From: Lenzites betulinus
Taxonomy: Eukaryota; Basidiomycota; Agaricomycetes; Polyporales; Polyporaceae
DNA: 64,000 nt
Direction: 5' to 3'
Assembly: GCA_022264855.1 (NCBI GenBank)
Contig: JABYQU010000001.1
Span: 1,798,001-1,862,000 of the forward strand
Both the position numbers and the translations under genes were made by a program. Shown here piece by piece: positions 23,579 through 35,207 of the stretch (positions are counted from its first letter, which is position 1; every line of letters begins with the position of its first letter). A model generated the notes under the pieces. That model was not told the DNA's origin. It ran no database searches and saw only the letters and a program-made list of their open reading frames with translations.

Positions 23579-25833
23579 ATGGCCGAGGAGCGGAAACCTC
23601 CTTCTTCCACTGCCGGCGGCCCGGCCCCCCTCCAAAGAGGTACGCTCAGTCCCGCGCTCACTCCTTCCTAGCTCACCATGCTGTGCCCGCCCGCAGGAAA
23701 GGCATGTCTTCGTTGTCGGAAGCGCAAGATGGTACGCACACTCCATCTCCATTTCCCCGCCGCTCCCGCTCACGCCCCCGCCACACAGCGATGCGACGGC
23801 TCCAAGCCTGCATGCGCCCAGTGCGTCCGCGCAAAGAAGGGTGACGCGTGCGAATATGACGATGGCAAAGGCAAAACGCGTACTCAGATCATGCGTGAAC
23901 ACATCGCCCGCCTCGAGATGCGCGTCCGCGAGCTCGAGAACCCAGAGCAGTCCGCCCCCTCCATGACCCTCTTCGACCCCCATGCCCTCTCCCCCTACTA
24001 CTCAGAGTCCTCGTCATCCTCGAGCTACGGCTCCCCAGGGAAACTCAGCTATTCTGCCTCCGCCTCGCCCACGCCCTTTCCGCTCGGCGAGCAGGATCCG
24101 CGCATGCTGAGCCCCCTGAGTGTCACCACTCCCGACGTCGACCCGGCCACCTGGGAATCCCTCAACTTCGCGGTGAGCAATCTGGCGATCCTCCACTCTC
24201 GCGCAAGTGCTTACATCTCACGCAGGACATGTCCTCCGTATCCGGAGTGAACGCGTTCAGCGGCATGGAAGCGCCACCACTTGATCACATACTGTTAGTC
24301 CTCGCGCATTCCTTTCAGCTGGCTTTTCGACTGACCCATCCCTGCAGTTTGGAGATTTTTATCCCTCATCGACAGCAGTGCGGTTTGGACGTGCACGTCG
24401 GTCGTCTGCGTGACTCTCTGTCGCTGCCCCCTCAGGAGCAACGCCACCCTGTACTCATGAACGCCATCTACCTCTGGGCGTGCTATCTTTCTCGCCCCGG
24501 CTCTCTCAGCCAATACGAGCAGCTCTACCTGTCGCGTACTATGGCTTCGCTAGGGGATGCCATGCAGTTCACATCAAAGGCCGTGGACCTCATTCAGGCC
24601 TGCTGCATGCTTTCGTTGTACTACCTGTCGAATGGCCGCCTCATGGAGGGCAGCTATTACTCCGCCGCAGCCTGCACCCTGGCTGTTCAGTGCCGCCTGC
24701 ACCAGGTCGGCTCCGTAGCTCAGCAGATAAACCCCGACATCTGGGATGCGTCGTTTGAGCTCCCGCCGCCTAAAGACAACATCGAGCGCGGCGAGCGTAT
24801 CGCGACGTTCTGGCAAGTCTACAATCTCGACCGGTGCTGGTCCGTGGTCCTCCGCAGACCGGCAACACTGCCTGACAGTGATCATCCGTTGGCTTCCATT
24901 ACCACGCCCTGGCCGCAGCGGATTGAGGACTATGAGAATGTATGTTGACAGTTTCTGCGGTCCCGTGTGAACACTATAGGCTGATCGTTCCTGGCAGGAG
25001 GATCTCGTTGTGGGCGGTGGCTCTCCCACCATCCGGGCCTTCTTCGTTCAGCAGGGTCAGTCGAACTCGCTCAACGGGTTCTCCACCGTCGCATTGCGGG
25101 TGAAGGCGTCAGCGCTCTTCGAAGGCGCCAACCGGCTGTCATCAAGCTGGAGCCCTCGTGAGTCATCGTCTTCCTAATAGCTACCGCCGACTGCCACTGA
25201 TCTCGCCAACGCCGGCCGACAGGCTCCCTGGCGTCTGGCTCGTTCTCTGAGAACTTCACCGCGTTTGAGCATAGCATCGTCCGTTTCGCGACAACCCTCC
25301 TCCCCTTGCACCAGGTCGGAGGAGCCATCCCGGACGACAAGTACGCCCTCATCGTGATCCACAGTCTGGCGCATGCGTCCATGATTCGCCTGCACGCGCC
25401 GTTCATGCGGGACGACGGCGTCTCGCGTGATAAGTCAATACGCGCGGCACGGTCCTTGATCCATGTCACCAAGCTAGTCACTGACTCCGACGTCGAGTTT
25501 CTTGATCCCGTCATCGGGGTACGGCTGTTTATCCGCTGACTCAGTGATTGAGGCGCTAACGGTGCCGGGTTTACAGTTATGCTGGGCGAGCGCCGCCACG
25601 GTCCTCGAGAGCGAGCTTACGAGACTCCAGTCATCGTGGCCAGACCCCCTGAACACGATGGAGGTCCGCGGTGACCTGGAGGCGCTGCTCTTCGTGATGT
25701 CCAAGCTGGGCGCGAAGTTTCCTCTCGTCGGTGCGTGTCATGTCCAACACAACGGTCATCCGCGGGTAGTAACTTATTGCGTTTTACAGCTTATCACTGC
25801 ACAAAAGTCCAAAGCTGTTTGGACGGTGAATAG
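23579..25833 (+). CDS. Zn2Cys6 (fungal-type binuclear cluster) transcription factor
   Basis: Nuclear DNA-binding regulator of the Gal4-type family. Nine exons: 23579-23639, 23697-23731, 23789-24172, 24226-24293, 24348-24939, 24998-25157, 25223-25518, 25577-25730, 25790-25833, giving 597 residues. The zinc cluster near the N-terminus reads CLRCRKRKM then RCDGSKPACAQC and VRAKKGDAC (spacing 2-6-6-2-8), interrupted by an intron after the Met. A short coiled-coil-like linker follows (HIARLEMRVRELEN), then a Ser-rich region and a large helical middle region resembling the fungal-specific TF regulatory domain (DLIQACCMLSLYYLSNGRLM, RIATFWQVYNLDRCW). All exon phases agree. The target pathway cannot be told from the sequence; neighbours are unrelated housekeeping genes. 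Confidence 0.92.
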
Positions 25834-27394
25834 AGGAAAACAAGCCCGTCACGGCGCTCTACGACTCTACCATGCATGAGACACTGGCGCGTTGGCGAAT
25901 GCCACCCTCCCACGTCTCCACCCGAGGACAGTCATGCAACCTCACGTTCGTCTACGAACCTTCACGTTCTCTACCTTCTTTTCGTCAAGCTGTTGTACTG
26001 GCGCTGCATGGCCGCCACCACCCCGCGCTTCGAGAGCACTCCTTTCGGACCGCGTCCACCCCCTTCCTCGGACTATTATCACCCTTCGATGGGTCTACGA
26101 CGGACTTGCCACATTTTGCGGACTTTGATTTCCCGTGCTGGACTTGCGTACATTTTTTCTGCGCCCCGCTACAAAACACTCGCACGGACAACCAACAATT
26201 GTATCTACTTACAAGTGTCATCGGACTAATACTCTCACCGGACTCGCGCTACCTCTTGCATCACTGTACTCCTAGACAATCGCACCTCGCAGCTTTCTTC
26301 GTTACTTTCGCGGACGATTCGGACCTATTGCACAACTCGTATAACTCGCGCGCAGTTACATTACGTAGTGTAGTTCTCCCGTACGGTGTACGCTCCTATC
26401 GCTAGTCGGTCCTGCTTACTTGCTTTGCTATTTCCTTCCCCCCTCGCCATGCCCTGGTCCTGCGGCTCGCACCCGCAGGCGCGCGCGCGCGACCCCCACC
26501 CCATTATCGTACCATTAGCACCACGCCGTCCTGAGGACTCGGACTTCCTCCTTCACACTCCTTCGAACGTTCACATTTCCTCCCCTCGTGCTGGCCAGTT
26601 TACGTAGCTGTACCTCTGCCGGACATTATCTACAACCATGGGACTTTGTAGGCCGCCCTCGCGCTCGGACTCTCTCGGACTCGCCCCCTCCCGCCCGCTC
26701 GCATCCGCTACGTAGCTACTCATACCGGACTATCTCCCCCCTACGTACGCGCGCATGCCCAAATGCAACAAAGAATGCAGAACACCACCACCACCAGATC
26801 CGCTGTCTGAAGTGCCGGGCCGTCTTCCTTCCCTTCCCCTCGCCCGAAGCGCCGCGTCATGGCAGGACGCTTCGGCTTCCCGACTGCGGCGGAGCGCTGC
26901 GTAGTGCACAATGCAAACGCCACACGAGGCAAATCCGGAGCGCTCTCCTGGGCTGGTGTTCTGTGACGCGGACGCGCGCGCGTCCCTGAGTCGGTGGCAT
27001 TAGAGTATTTGTCGCCGGCAGAGGTTCGCGCGCGCCTCCGCGAATATGTCACTGTCAGGGTCCCGCAGCAGCAACCGCATGGTCCTGCTTCGTGTGGGAC
27101 GCACCGCGGTAGTGTTTTGCACAGCTTCGTAGGATGTGGCCGGGGTGCTTGTTGGTTGAGTGTAAGCAGCCTCCGGTGCTCCGAGCGGAAGCGGCTGCTT
27201 GAGCGTAAACGGCGGGTCCCGGCTTGTAAAAGCGTGGTCATCCACGAAAATGTAGGTCGAGGGCGCTTGCAAGCCCGGATTTATGGGGATGGAAGATCAG
27301 CAACGACGCAAATGAGACGCTTGCATCGTACGCGCGCGTCACGGGAGACGTGCGTTTCTGGAGGCGACGACGCGAGGAGGGATGCCGAACAGGT
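25834..27394. other. Intergenic, convergent side of the Zn2Cys6 gene
   Basis: 3' flanks of two convergent genes. 26060-26735 is pyrimidine-rich and contains the hexamer CGGACT about nine times on the plus strand (see findings). No coding sequence recognised. Confidence 0.45.
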
Positions 27395-28134
27395 TCACAA
27401 TCCGGCGACGCCTTCGAACCACGCTACGACGGAGGCGACCTTGCGCACCGCGGCGTCGCTGAGTCCCAGCCGAAGGTCAGGGCGGAAGCGGGCGTCTTGG
27501 AGCGCGGTAGGAAGCGTGCGGTAGCAGATCTCGAGCGTGGGTTTCAATTGAGGCGATGCGGAAAGGCTGATTGGGATGCTCGCCGCCGCCGTGCCGGCGG
27601 CTTCTGGCTCCCATGCAACGAGGACGTCTGCAGATTGTCGCCGGATACGAACGTGAATCAGCGGGGAGGGTGGGGGCGCGACGGGAACAAGGGAACAAGG
27701 GCGGGAGATAAGGGGACGCACGCACTTCCGAGGAGCACAATGTCGCCCTTTTTGAGCCCGGGCGCGGGGACGTCCGGGTTGAGCCCTGCCCAGTCTTCGG
27801 CGGTCTCGCGCCAGGCGGCGAGCTTGCAGATCCCGCCGGATTCGTCGCCCAAGATGAGTTTGAGCAAGGAGATTTCCTTCCCGGCGTCCGGGCCTTTTTT
27901 GATTCGGATGGTGTCAGGCCCGTCGACCTCGAGGACCGCAGCGAGGACGCTGACTTTGAGTGAGGTCTTTCGTGGCGGCACGCGGCTCGAGCTTCGCGCT
28001 GCGTGCGCCTGTTCGATCAGAGTGCCCAGCGGCGTGAGGCTGTGGAGGCTGAAGTGGAAGGCGGGGAACTGCGCAATCGAAGACGCGTCGGAGTAATCGT
28101 AGGAGTTTGTCTCTTGTGTTTCCTGTGTCTCCAT
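27395..28134 (-). CDS. OB-fold protein, shieldin-2/RPA-like
   Basis: Predicted 213-residue protein in two exons, 28134-27726 and 27627-27395 (642 nt in total). The core (about residues 55-140) looks like an oligonucleotide-binding fold: SLKVSVLAAVLEVDGPD, TIRIKKGPDAG, ISLLKLILGDESGGICKLAA and LKKGDIVLLGNVLVAWEP. This order matches the first OB fold annotated in shieldin subunit 2-like and RPA-like proteins of basidiomycetes. If so, it would bind single-stranded DNA or a partner in repair. The family name is from recall of motif order and is not secure; OB fold is the safer statement. The acceptor at 27628 is the best-supported choice because it keeps phase. Confidence 0.6.
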
Positions 28135-29358
28135 TTGGGAGTGGAGATGGGAGGGGCTGGCCGATGCGCGGAGGAATGTAATATCGCCCCTCGTGCGTGA
28201 ACGATCTTGAGTAGCCTGGGTCGTGAGCGGCCAAGTTATGATGGTGGTTTGACCATCTGCGGATGGTTAGGCCGGGGCTGCGAGATAGGCATGGAGAACA
28301 CGACGCACCAGCCTGGACATCTTCATCTCCGTGTGACGTATCCGCGGCTAATGCGCCTGTATCATCGTCACCGTCTCGATGCTCCGCGAATATTACGTTT
28401 TCGTACATCATAGAAATTCTCCGGCTCGCCGCAGCGAGGGTGGCCGGCGGTAGAGTTAGGGGCGGCGCCCTGACATGGCGGGAGGTTATTGTCCGCCATT
28501 CAAAGTGGGTGGGGGCCTTCGATGCGTCCCTGGCAGCAGGTGCGCCGCTGAAAACGTGGTAACGTGTCATCGATGGTTCCGGACGGTCCTATGATCGTGC
28601 TAGGATCGATGTAGGAAGCCGAAGGAGGACTGCGGCGGGGGCTGAGTATCGATGGCAGGAAAGATAGGAATTCATTGTATGATAGGCCGCTCTCACCTCC
28701 AAGGTCAAGGTAAGTTTACGGCCTCGATTTCGGGACGTTGGTCCGGATGATGCGCCGCCCACACGGGGGATATGTGGAGAGAAGCGGGCCTGGCCTGTGC
28801 CACGACTGGAAGAAAGGGCTGGGGCGATGTCGGTGTCGTTCTGACGGTGGGAGAGGAAGGCTTGGTATTTGGATGCAAACAGCTCGCAGTTTGCTCGCTG
28901 GCCGCGCGTAGTCGCGGTGTTATAATCCCGGGGCGGGCGAACTTGACCGTTGCCGACGAAGTCGAACGTACTTAGCATGGCCACGTGGCGGCGGTGTACG
29001 CACGTCCGCAAGCGCTCACACCAGGCGCGCGCGTCGCTCACGTAAGCAATCCATCCCTTCAGCCCGCCCAAGTTTTCGACGCCGTCAACGACATCCTCAA
29101 GCACGACAACATGCCGGTGAGTGTCCCAAATGCTGCCAGAGTGCCCTGTGAAGGTCCCAGGACGTTATCTGGGTGAAATGGAGGCGAACAGAGCGTGATT
29201 TGGAGCTGGATGGCACGGTGGAAGTTTGGATGACATCCGCGTACTTTGGTGGCACACATGATATCTCTGGGACGGCAAACATCGAATGTGCTGGGAGACC
29301 TTCACAGCGGACACCAGCAGCATCTCTTCAGTAGGGGCGAGTGCTCATACAAATAATT
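28135..29358. other. Divergent intergenic region (OB-fold gene / eL14)
   Basis: 1.2 kb between head-to-head genes. A minus-strand open stretch at about 28706-28978 ending at a GTGAGA donor could be a 5' exon, but nothing downstream pairs with it. No supported gene. Confidence 0.4.
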
Positions 29359-29896
29359 ATGCAGGCACAACCATCAAACTTCAAGCGTTTCGTCGAGGTC
29401 GGCCGTGGTATGTGTCCATCGAAAGCACTGTCCGGTTGGCCAATACTGAGGTTTTGCAATTCCCAGTTGTCCTCCTCAAATCCGGTCCCCAGGAGGGTCA
29501 GATCGCTGTGATTGTGGAGATCATTGACCACAACCGGGTACGACTGCTTTCCCCATGTTCACGAAGTGCTGAGATTCTGAAAGTTTGCTTCGCCCACAGG
29601 CTATCATCGACGGTCCCACCACTGGTGTCCCCCGCCAGTCCTTCCCCTACCGCCACATCACCCTCACCCCCTTCGTCGTCTCGTCTCTTCCCCGTGGTGC
29701 CGGTACCGGCGTTGTCCGCAAGTTCCTCGAGAAGGAGGGTACGGTCGAGAAGTGGAACAAGTCCGCGTGGGCGGTGAAGCGGGCGGCGATTGCCAAGCGG
29801 AGGTCGACGAGCGACTTTGAGCGGTTCGCCGTCATGCTCGCGAAGAAGGCGCGGAGAGATCAGACCCGCAAGACCCTCAAGAAGGCGTCCGCATAA
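29359..29896 (+). CDS. RPL14: 60S ribosomal protein eL14 (L14)
   Basis: Structural protein of the large cytosolic ribosomal subunit. Exons 29359-29407, 29467-29537 and 29600-29896 give 138 residues. The N-terminal KOW-like part reads FKRFVEVGRVVLLKSGP and AVIVEIIDHNRAIIDGP, followed by TTGVPRQSFPYRHITLTP and the basic helix AKKARRDQTRKTLKKASA. Length matches fungal eL14. The ATG at 29359 is only ten codons before the conserved FKRFVEVGR. The sequence around it (TATGCAG) could instead be a splice acceptor with the start codon in an earlier short exon, as is common in ribosomal protein genes, so the first ~6 residues are uncertain. Confidence 0.95.
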
Positions 29897-30377
29897 ACCT
29901 TTGCTGGGATGCTTTCGGGTCGTCGTTAGCCTTCGCCTGGTAGAGGGTGCAGCCAGGTCGGGGCAGAGCCGTAGCTTGGAGGAGCGGTAAAATCATCGGA
30001 GGACGCGCGGACGGGACCGCCACCTCGCTACTGCACACGTCGTATGTCTTACTGTGTTGTCTATGTACTTTCACCATGCACCCATGACATGGACCACTTG
30101 CTTTGCAACTCAGCAAACCCATATGCCCTGTTGATCTCAAATGGTCAGCCAACACTTTATGTATTATGCTCCATCGAAGCTATCACCATCATGCAAAGAA
30201 ATATTGACATATTACAGCGGCGCATCTTACAGTACAATTACGGTGAGTGTCCGAGGTATCAGCATTCCAAGATACCGTGGAGCCCGTTGCAACAATGGGA
30301 TCTGCAGCTCAGGATGTGAGCTGATGGCATGTTTCTTAGTGGCGGTAAGGTACTCACACGTATCACATCAAATCGAA
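29897..30377. other. Convergent intergenic region (eL14 / FIT2-like)
   Basis: AT-richer 3' flanks of two convergent genes. Nothing else recognised. Confidence 0.5.
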
Positions 30378-31305
30378 CTACGAATCGGCCTTCTCTGAAG
30401 TTACAGGACGTTCACAAAGAGCAGGATTGAGCGCAGTTTGTGAAACCAAGTAATGGGGCAATTGAGTGAGCGCGAAAGCACCGATACCCATGACTGCACG
30501 GTAGGGTTCAGGACGTAGTATGATCGGTGGTAAACTTGCACTCACTATAACCCGTAAACTTTTCCATGGGAGTGTGGAAGTATATACTCGTAGTGTATAT
30601 GGCAAACACGGAGACGAGCGTCACGACGCCTCCAAAGACCACGGACCACCTATGTAGCGAGGACCACCGCACATCGGAGGGGCGGGCGTTTGGTGGAGGT
30701 GCGAAGGATCGCCGGAGTTGGTCGACGAGAAACAGCGTGGACAGCGTCAGGAGGAAGATGTGGCCGGAGACATCATGGCCCTTGCGCAACCGAGGAATTC
30801 CGGTCCACTCGCCATCGGGGAGCAGCAAGGACGTGGGGAATAGGGCGGGATGGGTGGTAGTGGAGATCGTCGACTTGGTGAAGCAATATTGCGAGGGCAC
30901 GGGGAAGACCGCGCCAGATGGCAGGTGGAGAACGCATTCCCCTCCCGTGGAGGCGGTTAGACGGTCAAACACGGGTGGGCCAAAGAACCAGCTTGTGAAG
31001 GACAGCCAGACGGCGGTCGCGATGAGGTACTGCGAGACGCGTGCCTTGGCGCGCGTCGCGGCCGGACTGGTGAGGAAGTGGAACAGGAAGGTCGCGGTGG
31101 TCCATAACCAGAGCTTCTTGGTGAAATAGACGTTGAGCGGATTCTTCTTGGACGCGAAGTAATCCGTTTCGTGGAGGTGGTGGGGCTGGGAGGTGATGAA
31201 GGGATTTGAAGTGTCGAGGTACGTGTCGTAGCCGATGGAATAAAGCGTGCCAAAGAGGACGACGGAGGTGATGGATGCGAACGCGACGGCTCGTGCGTCT
31301 GGCAT
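30378..31305 (-). CDS. FIT2/SCS3-type fat-storage-inducing transmembrane protein
   Basis: ER membrane protein of the FIT family (yeast Scs3/Yft2), acyl-CoA diphosphatases needed for lipid-droplet formation and ER lipid balance. Exons 31305-30546 and 30493-30378 give 291 residues. Several hydrophobic segments are visible: AVAFASITSVVLFGTLYSIG, LWLWTTATFLFHFLTS, IFLLTLSTLFLVDQL, WSVVFGGVVTLVSVFAIYTT and MGIGAFALTQLPHYLV. The conserved core is RKGHDVSGHIFLL, which carries a family histidine; a second is expected near YFHTPMEKFTGY. The last exon is needed to complete the final membrane segment. Confidence 0.9.
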
Positions 31306-32209
31306 CGTGCAAGGTGGGCGGAAGCAAGAGGCTCGAGACCAGCGCCGCGTCCTCCTCCTCCCACTGACCACGTGAAAACACGTACGTCATTTTCGGGCGC
31401 TTCCTCTGGCGAGCGCAAACTCCGAGTCTGTGCACTCGAGCTCCTCCTGCAGTGCTCCAAGGTCGTGCTTGGAACATGGTGACTATCTTTCAGAAGAGAC
31501 TCGAGACTGTACATCTTTTGTAACTCTATAGTTACCAATCGATCACCGAAGTGAAATAACACTCCGTCCGCTAGCTGCGGCCTGAGACAGCAAACGTATG
31601 CGTGTACTGTTAGTGAACCTTGTAGCCTAGCTAGTTAGTAGTATATAGATCTTGCGCTCTGTTCCCATTCTTGAGTTCCTGCGACAGGCAAACTGGTAAC
31701 AGCATGTAGTATACTGACCGACGTGCGGATTGCTTGTACGAGCATGTCGTATGTCGAGCAAGTTTTTGAGCGTACATGCGCGTCCGACAGTGAGTGCACC
31801 CTTACGTTGTTCAGACGTCCCATTCGGCAGTGACTGGTGATGGATATCGCAATTTCTGAAAGCGCTACGTACCTTTGGCCGCCCAACTGTCTCTGCCTCA
31901 GCGGGTGGTGAAACATACTTCGCCCATAATCGACCGAACGGCTCCAAACCCACAGATATGACGGACAAGCAGCTCAGACCTTGTCCCTTGTCATGTTCAT
32001 CCTCGAACAGCAGTTCCGTGATTCTAGTCGATTCCCTGAGACTGATGATATACATTTAGTGTTCCTCCCTGCCTCGTCTACCTTACACATGGTCGTGCAT
32101 GCGTTCGACGCTGCCGGCGACGCAGGCGACACTGTCCAGCTGGTATACATATATCGCATACACATGTGTGTCTCATACATTGAACTGAAGAAGAACTTAT
32201 TAGCTGTTG
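31306..32209. other. Intergenic between FIT2-like and ARPC4
   Basis: Promoter of the FIT2-like gene and 3' flank of ARPC4. Short open frames on both strands; none recognised. Confidence 0.45.
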
Positions 32210-33018
32210 CTAGACCAGTTGCGCGATTGCACTGACCGCGGTCAGATAGGATTCTGCGACCACACGAGCGCGTGCGTTCAGGCTGAGCTTCATTTCGCTG
32301 ATCTCCTTATCGACTTCTTCCATGAATCTGCAATCCGATTCAGTGGCTTGTGACAACAACATGCATGCATCATGCCACGTACTGGAGGATGAAGTCAACA
32401 ATCTTATGTTTGAGCATGATATCCGTGTGGTTGTTGGTGATCAGGAAGGAGATGTCGTAGCCCTTTGTAATACATAAGTCTGCGCACACCACGATGTTGG
32501 CCGCTCCGAGACATACCTTGACGGGCTTCCGTCGCAAGACGATGAAGTTCTCCGCACGCTGCATCATGAATCGAGTGAACTTGTGACACAATATCCGCTC
32601 AATCTCGTCCGCCTGCTTAATCTTGATGCTTAACCGGATGGAGTTGATTGAGGGCTCGATGAGGACGCGTTCGTTCTCGTTACGAGAGATCATGAGGGGA
32701 TTGAGGAGCACTTCCTTGGATGCACTGCGCGGACTCAGCACCGAGCATGGGCAGCGGCCGCACAAATACGCACGCAACTTCCACCTCAGGTTTGTTGTGC
32801 CGCTCGACGACCTACTGCGCGATGAGCCACACTGCCCCTGCGACACCACAGCGACGCACATACTTGGGACGAGAAGTCCTCGAGTGTCAGCGCTGCAGTG
32901 AGCGTAGACCTGACAGCAGCAAGGTATGGCCGGAGAACGTTAGACTATGCATTTATGAGATATGTCCGTCGTCAGCGTCGTGAGCAGCGCCGCGTGCATG
33001 GCGAGAGACGCGCACCAT
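32210..33018 (-). CDS. ARPC4: Arp2/3 complex subunit 4 (ARPC4, p20)
   Basis: Core subunit of the Arp2/3 complex, which nucleates branched actin at endocytic patches and growing tips. Six exons: 33018-33016 (only the ATG), 32944-32864, 32811-32774, 32724-32517, 32462-32383, 32327-32210, giving 175 residues. Sequence similarity is strong throughout: [88 protein letters not shown] and [20 protein letters not shown]. Exon 2 has an in-frame stop just upstream of its acceptor, so the Met must come from an earlier exon. The ATG in CCACCATG|GTGCGC, a good start context followed by a donor, supplies it in the right phase. Confidence 0.95.
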
Positions 33019-33148
33019 GGTGGTCGAGGTCGAGGAGAGGTCGAATTCAAGCGGAGTTTCCGACGCGCTCAAATTTCCGCCGCGTCTCTCGCGCGCTTGC
33101 GCGGCTTTCCGAGCTCAACCAACCCCCCACAACCTTTCTTTCGCAGAC
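33019..33148. promoter_or_regulatory. 130-bp bidirectional promoter region (ARPC4 / FKBP)
   Basis: The ATG codons of ARPC4 (minus, 33018) and the FKBP gene (plus, 33149) are only 130 bp apart, so both 5' UTRs and core promoters must share this segment. No TATA box is obvious; a pyrimidine-rich run precedes the FKBP start. Confidence 0.75.
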
Positions 33149-34672
33149 ATGGCCATTTCCGTTGCTATCTGGTACGTCTTGGCCGTGCTTTACGCGTCGT
33201 GACATATGCTCAGCCTATTTGTGACATTGCAGGAGCATTGCAGCATCTCCCGATGCACCGACTGTCATTACGCCCCCAGGTGACATCAGGATCACAAACA
33301 TTGCTCTCGGCGAAGAGCTCGCGGATGAGTCCGGCCGCACCACTGTGAAGCTCATGTACCGCCTTCCTGGCTCGAGCGAGAAGGATAGTGACGACGAGGA
33401 TGAGGAGGACGAAGATGAGGACGAAGAGGAGAAGGTCTCTACTACCGTGCTTTGCTCTCTTACGCCTGGAAAGGTGCGTAAATATCCCAATTATAAACTC
33501 TTCGCGCGCTCATTCGTCTGTCTCTCTCAGATCGAACAATGCACTCTCGATGTAGTTCTCGCCGAGGACGAGGAGTATTTGATCGAGGTTGCTGGAAAGA
33601 AGTGAGTTTCTTGCATTTGCATAGGCGTCACCCGTCTCCAAAGCACTGACATTCATCAGCACCGTGTTCTTGACCGGCAACTACATCGGTATGCTCCCAG
33701 ACTCCTTGCTTAGCTAGATATTGACCCCATGTTACGATAGACCAGAACCCCTTCGACCAGGACCCCTACGGCGACGAAGATATGTCTGACGAGGAGGACT
33801 TCGACCTGCAGGATGTCAGCTCCGACGTCGAAGTTAACCCCGACGAATTAGACATCCCAAGCGATGACGAAGAGTACGTTTTTAAGACTGCGATGGTCTT
33901 GGCTTAAATTTACAAAGTTTATAGGCGCTTTGAGGAAATCAATGAGGCGGAAGCGTCCAAGTCCGCATCGAAGACAGAATCCAAGAAGCGTCCTCGCGAG
34001 TCAGATGCAACGGAGACTGCAGAGCAGGAGGGCAAGCTCTCGAAGTCGCAGCAAAAGAAGCAGAAAAAGCTCAAGGCTGAGAATGGCGAGCCCGTAGCGG
34101 TTGCCTCGCCTGAAAAGACGGAAGACAAGAAGAGCAAGCAGGACAAGAAGAAGGCTGAGAAGGAGAAGGAGAAGCCCAAGGCCGAGGCGAAAACACTTGC
34201 CGGCGGTCTGAAGCTGGTCGACCATAAGACCGGCACTGGACCCCAGGCAAAAGCTGGTGACATGGTCTCTATGCGTTATATCGGCAAGCTCGAGAACGGC
34301 AAGGTCTTCGACCAGAACACGAAGGGCAAACCGGCAAGTGTTCAGGTGTTCAATCATTCGACGTTTGTCTGATGTCAGCTGTGCAGTTCAAGTTCCGTCT
34401 TGGCAAGGGCGAGGTCATCAAGGGTACTTGAGTTACGTTTCATATGCACCTCGATACCGCTGACAGGTATCTAGGTTGGGACGTCGGCATCGTTGGCATG
34501 CAAGTCGGCGGTGAGCGGCTGCTCACCATCCCCGCGCCAATGGCATACGGCAAGAAGGCGCAGAGTGGCATCCCTGCCAATTCTACGCTTATCTTCGGTA
34601 TGTCGATTACTTGGGCCTTAGAAGCATCCGCTGACAAAAGTTTCAGAGGTGAAGCTGCTAGGCATCAACTGA
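33149..34672 (+). CDS. Nucleolar-type FKBP peptidyl-prolyl isomerase (Fpr3/Fpr4-like)
   Basis: FK506-binding prolyl isomerase with an N-terminal nucleoplasmin-like domain. Yeast Fpr3/Fpr4 act in the nucleolus as histone chaperones. Nine exons: 33149-33171, 33233-33473, 33531-33601, 33660-33688, 33741-33873, 33925-34333, 34387-34423, 34475-34597, 34647-34672, giving 363 residues. The N-terminal part begins [15 protein letters not shown]; an acidic Asp/Glu tract (around residues 60-75), a second acidic stretch and a Lys-rich region follow. The C-terminal FKBP domain shows [52 protein letters not shown] and [18 protein letters not shown]. Intron 6 has a GC donor (GCAAGT) rather than GT; the splice is required to join the FKBP strands. 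Confidence 0.95.
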
Positions 34673-35207
34673 GCCGTGAGCTCGCTGCTTGGTTGTTGTA
34701 CTCCTTGGATGTTGTGTCGCTCGGTGTTTATACCACCTCCGACCATCCTCGTGACCCCTCATTTGGCTGGCCTCGTTTGGCTGGGGGTGTTACGGCCCAA
34801 AATTTTGTAGCTATATGTCGATGACATAGTTGGCTAATGCATCATGAATGACGACTGTACGTCAAATGTGAGACCTATGATTCGCCACTGACGTCCGTTG
34901 GGCCTGTGCATTTGGTATGCAGGGCATTCAAAGATCGTTATATCCGTACAATGACCACAGTTTCGATGTCACCTGTGTGCAGATGCAGGGTTTCACCAAG
35001 GTCAGAAGCTTAGCCTCTCGCCCGGGCCGTGCTGGTTAAAGGTGATCGGCATGCAGTCCGGTAAATTTGGTGCAGCCTCCGTGAGAGCTCGAGGAGCACT
35101 GTGGGAACATCACTGAGTGGATGGGTGAGGTTCCTATCGCCGCCACTTTGCTTCACAGTTTTGCTATCTCTACATCGTACTACACACCCGAGAGGTATAG
35201 GCATCAA
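34673..35207. other. Intergenic between FKBP and the acetyltransferase-like hydrolase
   Basis: Tandem plus-strand genes: 3' flank, then promoter. No feature recognised. Confidence 0.5.

Noticed and set aside
28589..29104. Minus-strand frame including MLSTFDFVGNGQVRPP and ending at a donor
   Set aside because: No acceptor or downstream exon could be paired before the OB-fold gene, and the composition is ordinary for a shadow frame.
28970..29105. Possible short 5' exon upstream of eL14
   Set aside because: It has ATG and a GTAAGC donor, but the encoded residues do not match any eL14 N-terminus and it lies about 300 bp away; kept only as the possibility noted in the eL14 entry.
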